From Collimonas sp. OK607 (GTDB taxonomy: Bacteria; Pseudomonadota; Gammaproteobacteria; Burkholderiales; Burkholderiaceae_D), in contig NZ_FOKF01000002.1 in NCBI RefSeq assembly GCF_900111995.1, positions 124,001-188,000 on the forward strand: a stretch of 64,000 nt of DNA, read 5' to 3'. The notes beneath the pieces were generated by a model that ran no database searches, was not told the DNA's origin, and saw nothing but the letters and a program-made list of their open reading frames with translations. Below are positions 62,926-64,000 of this stretch, piece after piece; position 1 is the first letter of the stretch; each line of letters starts with the position of its first letter. The position numbers and the translations under genes were made by a program.

Positions 62926-63306
62926 TTTTTCGCCGTCCGATCTGCAAGAAGCGCCGAGATTAAAGTCTATCAGCCGGCAGTCCAATCGTGGTGGTTTGTT
63001 CACCTGGCTTTAGTTATTGTGCGAGCAGGTCGCAATGAGATTTCGCACCTACAGAAAAGTAGCAAAAAAACTTGCGTCGACGCAGACAGTCCGGCATACT
63101 CGGTTTCGATGTAGACGTCATCGCACGCATCAAAAAATTATTTGATGGCAGATACCTGAGTAGATTCATTCGCGGCGCAATCACTTTGCAGATAGCATTG
63201 GATGGCGCGAATCTCCTCAAGTATCGGTAACTATCAAAGCCCGCTTCGGCGGGCTTTTTTTATGTGCGCCCCGCATGGCGCACCATACAAGACGCAACCT
63301 ATAGAT
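62926..63306. other. Region with a terminator; possible frameshifted small gene
   Basis: No intact gene is seen in these 381 bases. On the plus strand an open frame ending at 63230 (FDVDVIARIKKLFDGRYLSR and GAITLQIALDGANLLKYR) directly precedes a strong terminator, but it has no ATG; joining it to MRFRTYRKVAKK at 63035 needs a frameshift in an A run. Confidence 0.35.
63237..63261 (+). terminator. Strong plus-strand terminator
   Basis: GCCCGC and GCGGGC with a stable TTCG loop, then seven T residues. It follows the open frame ending at 63230 by six bases. Confidence 0.88.
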
Positions 63307-63933
63307 TCAGTCCCGCACGCGTGAGTGACGCGCGATCCAGTTAGTCTCCCACGTCTTGCCGCCATCAGTCGACAGCGCTTGCTCCCACGTTGCGTTATCG
63401 GCTGCGAGTACCGACCATGTGTAACGGACCCGGACTGGCTTGTTGTCCCATATGTCGTCGCCTTCGAAAATTCCTACGCCGTTGGTGAATTTTCCGACCA
63501 CCGGCGCTAACAGTGAACCTGTTTTATCCATCCCTCCAGTCTTGTTGTCGAGCCAGTAGATGCTCCAGAGCTTGGTTTCGGGGTTGAAGATGCGCAGCGA
63601 CATGGCGACAAAACCGGGCCGCCAGCTGATTGGATGAAAGTCATCGTAATTGCCGATGCCGGCCGGCAGCTGGCGCGCCTCTTCGGTGGATTCAAAGGTT
63701 TCCCATTCGTCCTTGCCTTGCAAGCTTGTCAGCCGCCGCTGGTTAACTGTGTGCCAGCGCCCTATGACGAAATCGAAATCGCGCGCGCCGTCCGATAGCT
63801 GTTCGACTTCTTTCATGGATGCCTCTCCTTTTTGCGTGGTAGCACAGCCGCTTATATAGGATGTTGATAAAAGTATCGCCAACACAAACGACAGGCGACG
63901 AAGATGCAATGCCGTTACCGAGAGTGCTGCCAT
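63307..63933 (-). CDS. Lipoprotein of unknown function (DUF1579-like)
   Basis: 208 residues from the ATG at 63933 (AAGGAAAG). Lipobox near residue 30 (STSYISGC). DFDFVIGRWHTVNQRRLTSL, GIGNYDDFHPISWRPGFVAM and WSIYWLDNKTGGMDKTGSL resemble the DUF1579-type beta-barrel, possibly binding small ligands. Not part of a clear operon; the remaining window upstream (63934-64000) is non-coding. Confidence 0.75.
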   Translation of the reverse strand: MAALSVTALHLRRLSFVLAILLSTSYISGCATTQKGEASMKEVEQLSDGARDFDFVIGRWHTVNQRRLTSLQGKDEWETFESTEEARQLPAGIGNYDDFHPISWRPGFVAMSLRIFNPETKLWSIYWLDNKTGGMDKTGSLLAPVVGKFTNGVGIFEGDDIWDNKPVRVRYTWSVLAADNATWEQALSTDGGKTWETNWIARHSRVRD

Positions 63934-64000
63934 TTTCTTTCCTTTCGTTGGAAGTGTTTTCTGTTTTGCGGAGCAGGGAATGGTTGCCGCAGACCGGTTG

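Overview
The window looks like a chromosomal segment of a betaproteobacterium of the order Burkholderiales, most likely close to Oxalobacteraceae. This is inferred from the moderately GC-rich sequence, the Burkholderia-type porins, the gene content and a P4-type element in tRNA-Lys; no 16S gene is present. About 60 protein genes, one tRNA, several gene remnants and many dispersed repeats can be supported.

Layout. (1) 1-2886: the start of an RND efflux pump gene, its periplasmic adaptor and a divergent TetR regulator. (2) 3029-16500: an integration hotspot. A tRNA-Lys(CUU) gene at 3617-3692 is followed by two more copies of its 3' end (7560-7608 and 16130-16174), each with its own hairpin terminator. 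The first interval holds a small P4-like element (tyrosine integrase, unknown protein, AlpA-type regulator, truncated primase-like gene) with integrase-arm-like direct repeats at both ends. The second interval is a worn cargo region of minus-strand single genes (GYD protein, cupin, lipocalin-like protein, DUF1326-DUF2182-EamA unit, small proteins) separated by two families of palindrome-containing repeats and by gene fragments. Integrase fragments lie beside the second and third att copies.

(3) 17210-31453: a catabolic cluster with an SDR, a porin, a Crp/Fnr regulator, a fumarylacetoacetase-family enzyme, a Rieske oxygenase with its VanB-type reductase, an aldehyde dehydrogenase, a cytochrome P450 with its own ferredoxin and ferredoxin reductase, and an MFS transporter. 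A related upstream sequence recurs before the porin, before the FAH-Rieske operon and before a truncated porin at the far edge, suggesting shared control and an old duplication. (4) 31651-36550: a sterol-desaturase-family membrane enzyme, two AraC regulators, a small hydrolase and a TauD-type dioxygenase. (5) 36802-42649: a second catabolic set (MFS carrier, DsbA-family isomerase-like protein, porin, BKACE/DUF849 enzyme, quinone oxidoreductase), entered through a decayed copy of the quinone oxidoreductase gene.

(6) 42796-53497: glutarate and acyl-CoA metabolism. GlaH and LhgO give the CoA-free route from glutarate to 2-oxoglutarate, a CaiB-type CoA-transferase and GcdH with a LysR regulator give the CoA route, and ScoAB follows. 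A YeiH-type transporter with its divergent YeiE-type regulator closes the block. (7) 53580-64000: a periplasmic metallo-hydrolase, DoxX and a carboxymuconolactone-decarboxylase-family protein, a three-subunit FAD/cytochrome c dehydrogenase, a collagen-like lipoprotein, two BON-domain lipoproteins, tiny membrane proteins, a truncated S41 peptidase and a lipoprotein of unknown role.

The genes describe a soil- or plant-associated chemoheterotroph with accessory oxidative pathways. Substrates of clusters 3 and 5 cannot be read from sequence alone. No CRISPR array, rRNA or replication origin was seen.
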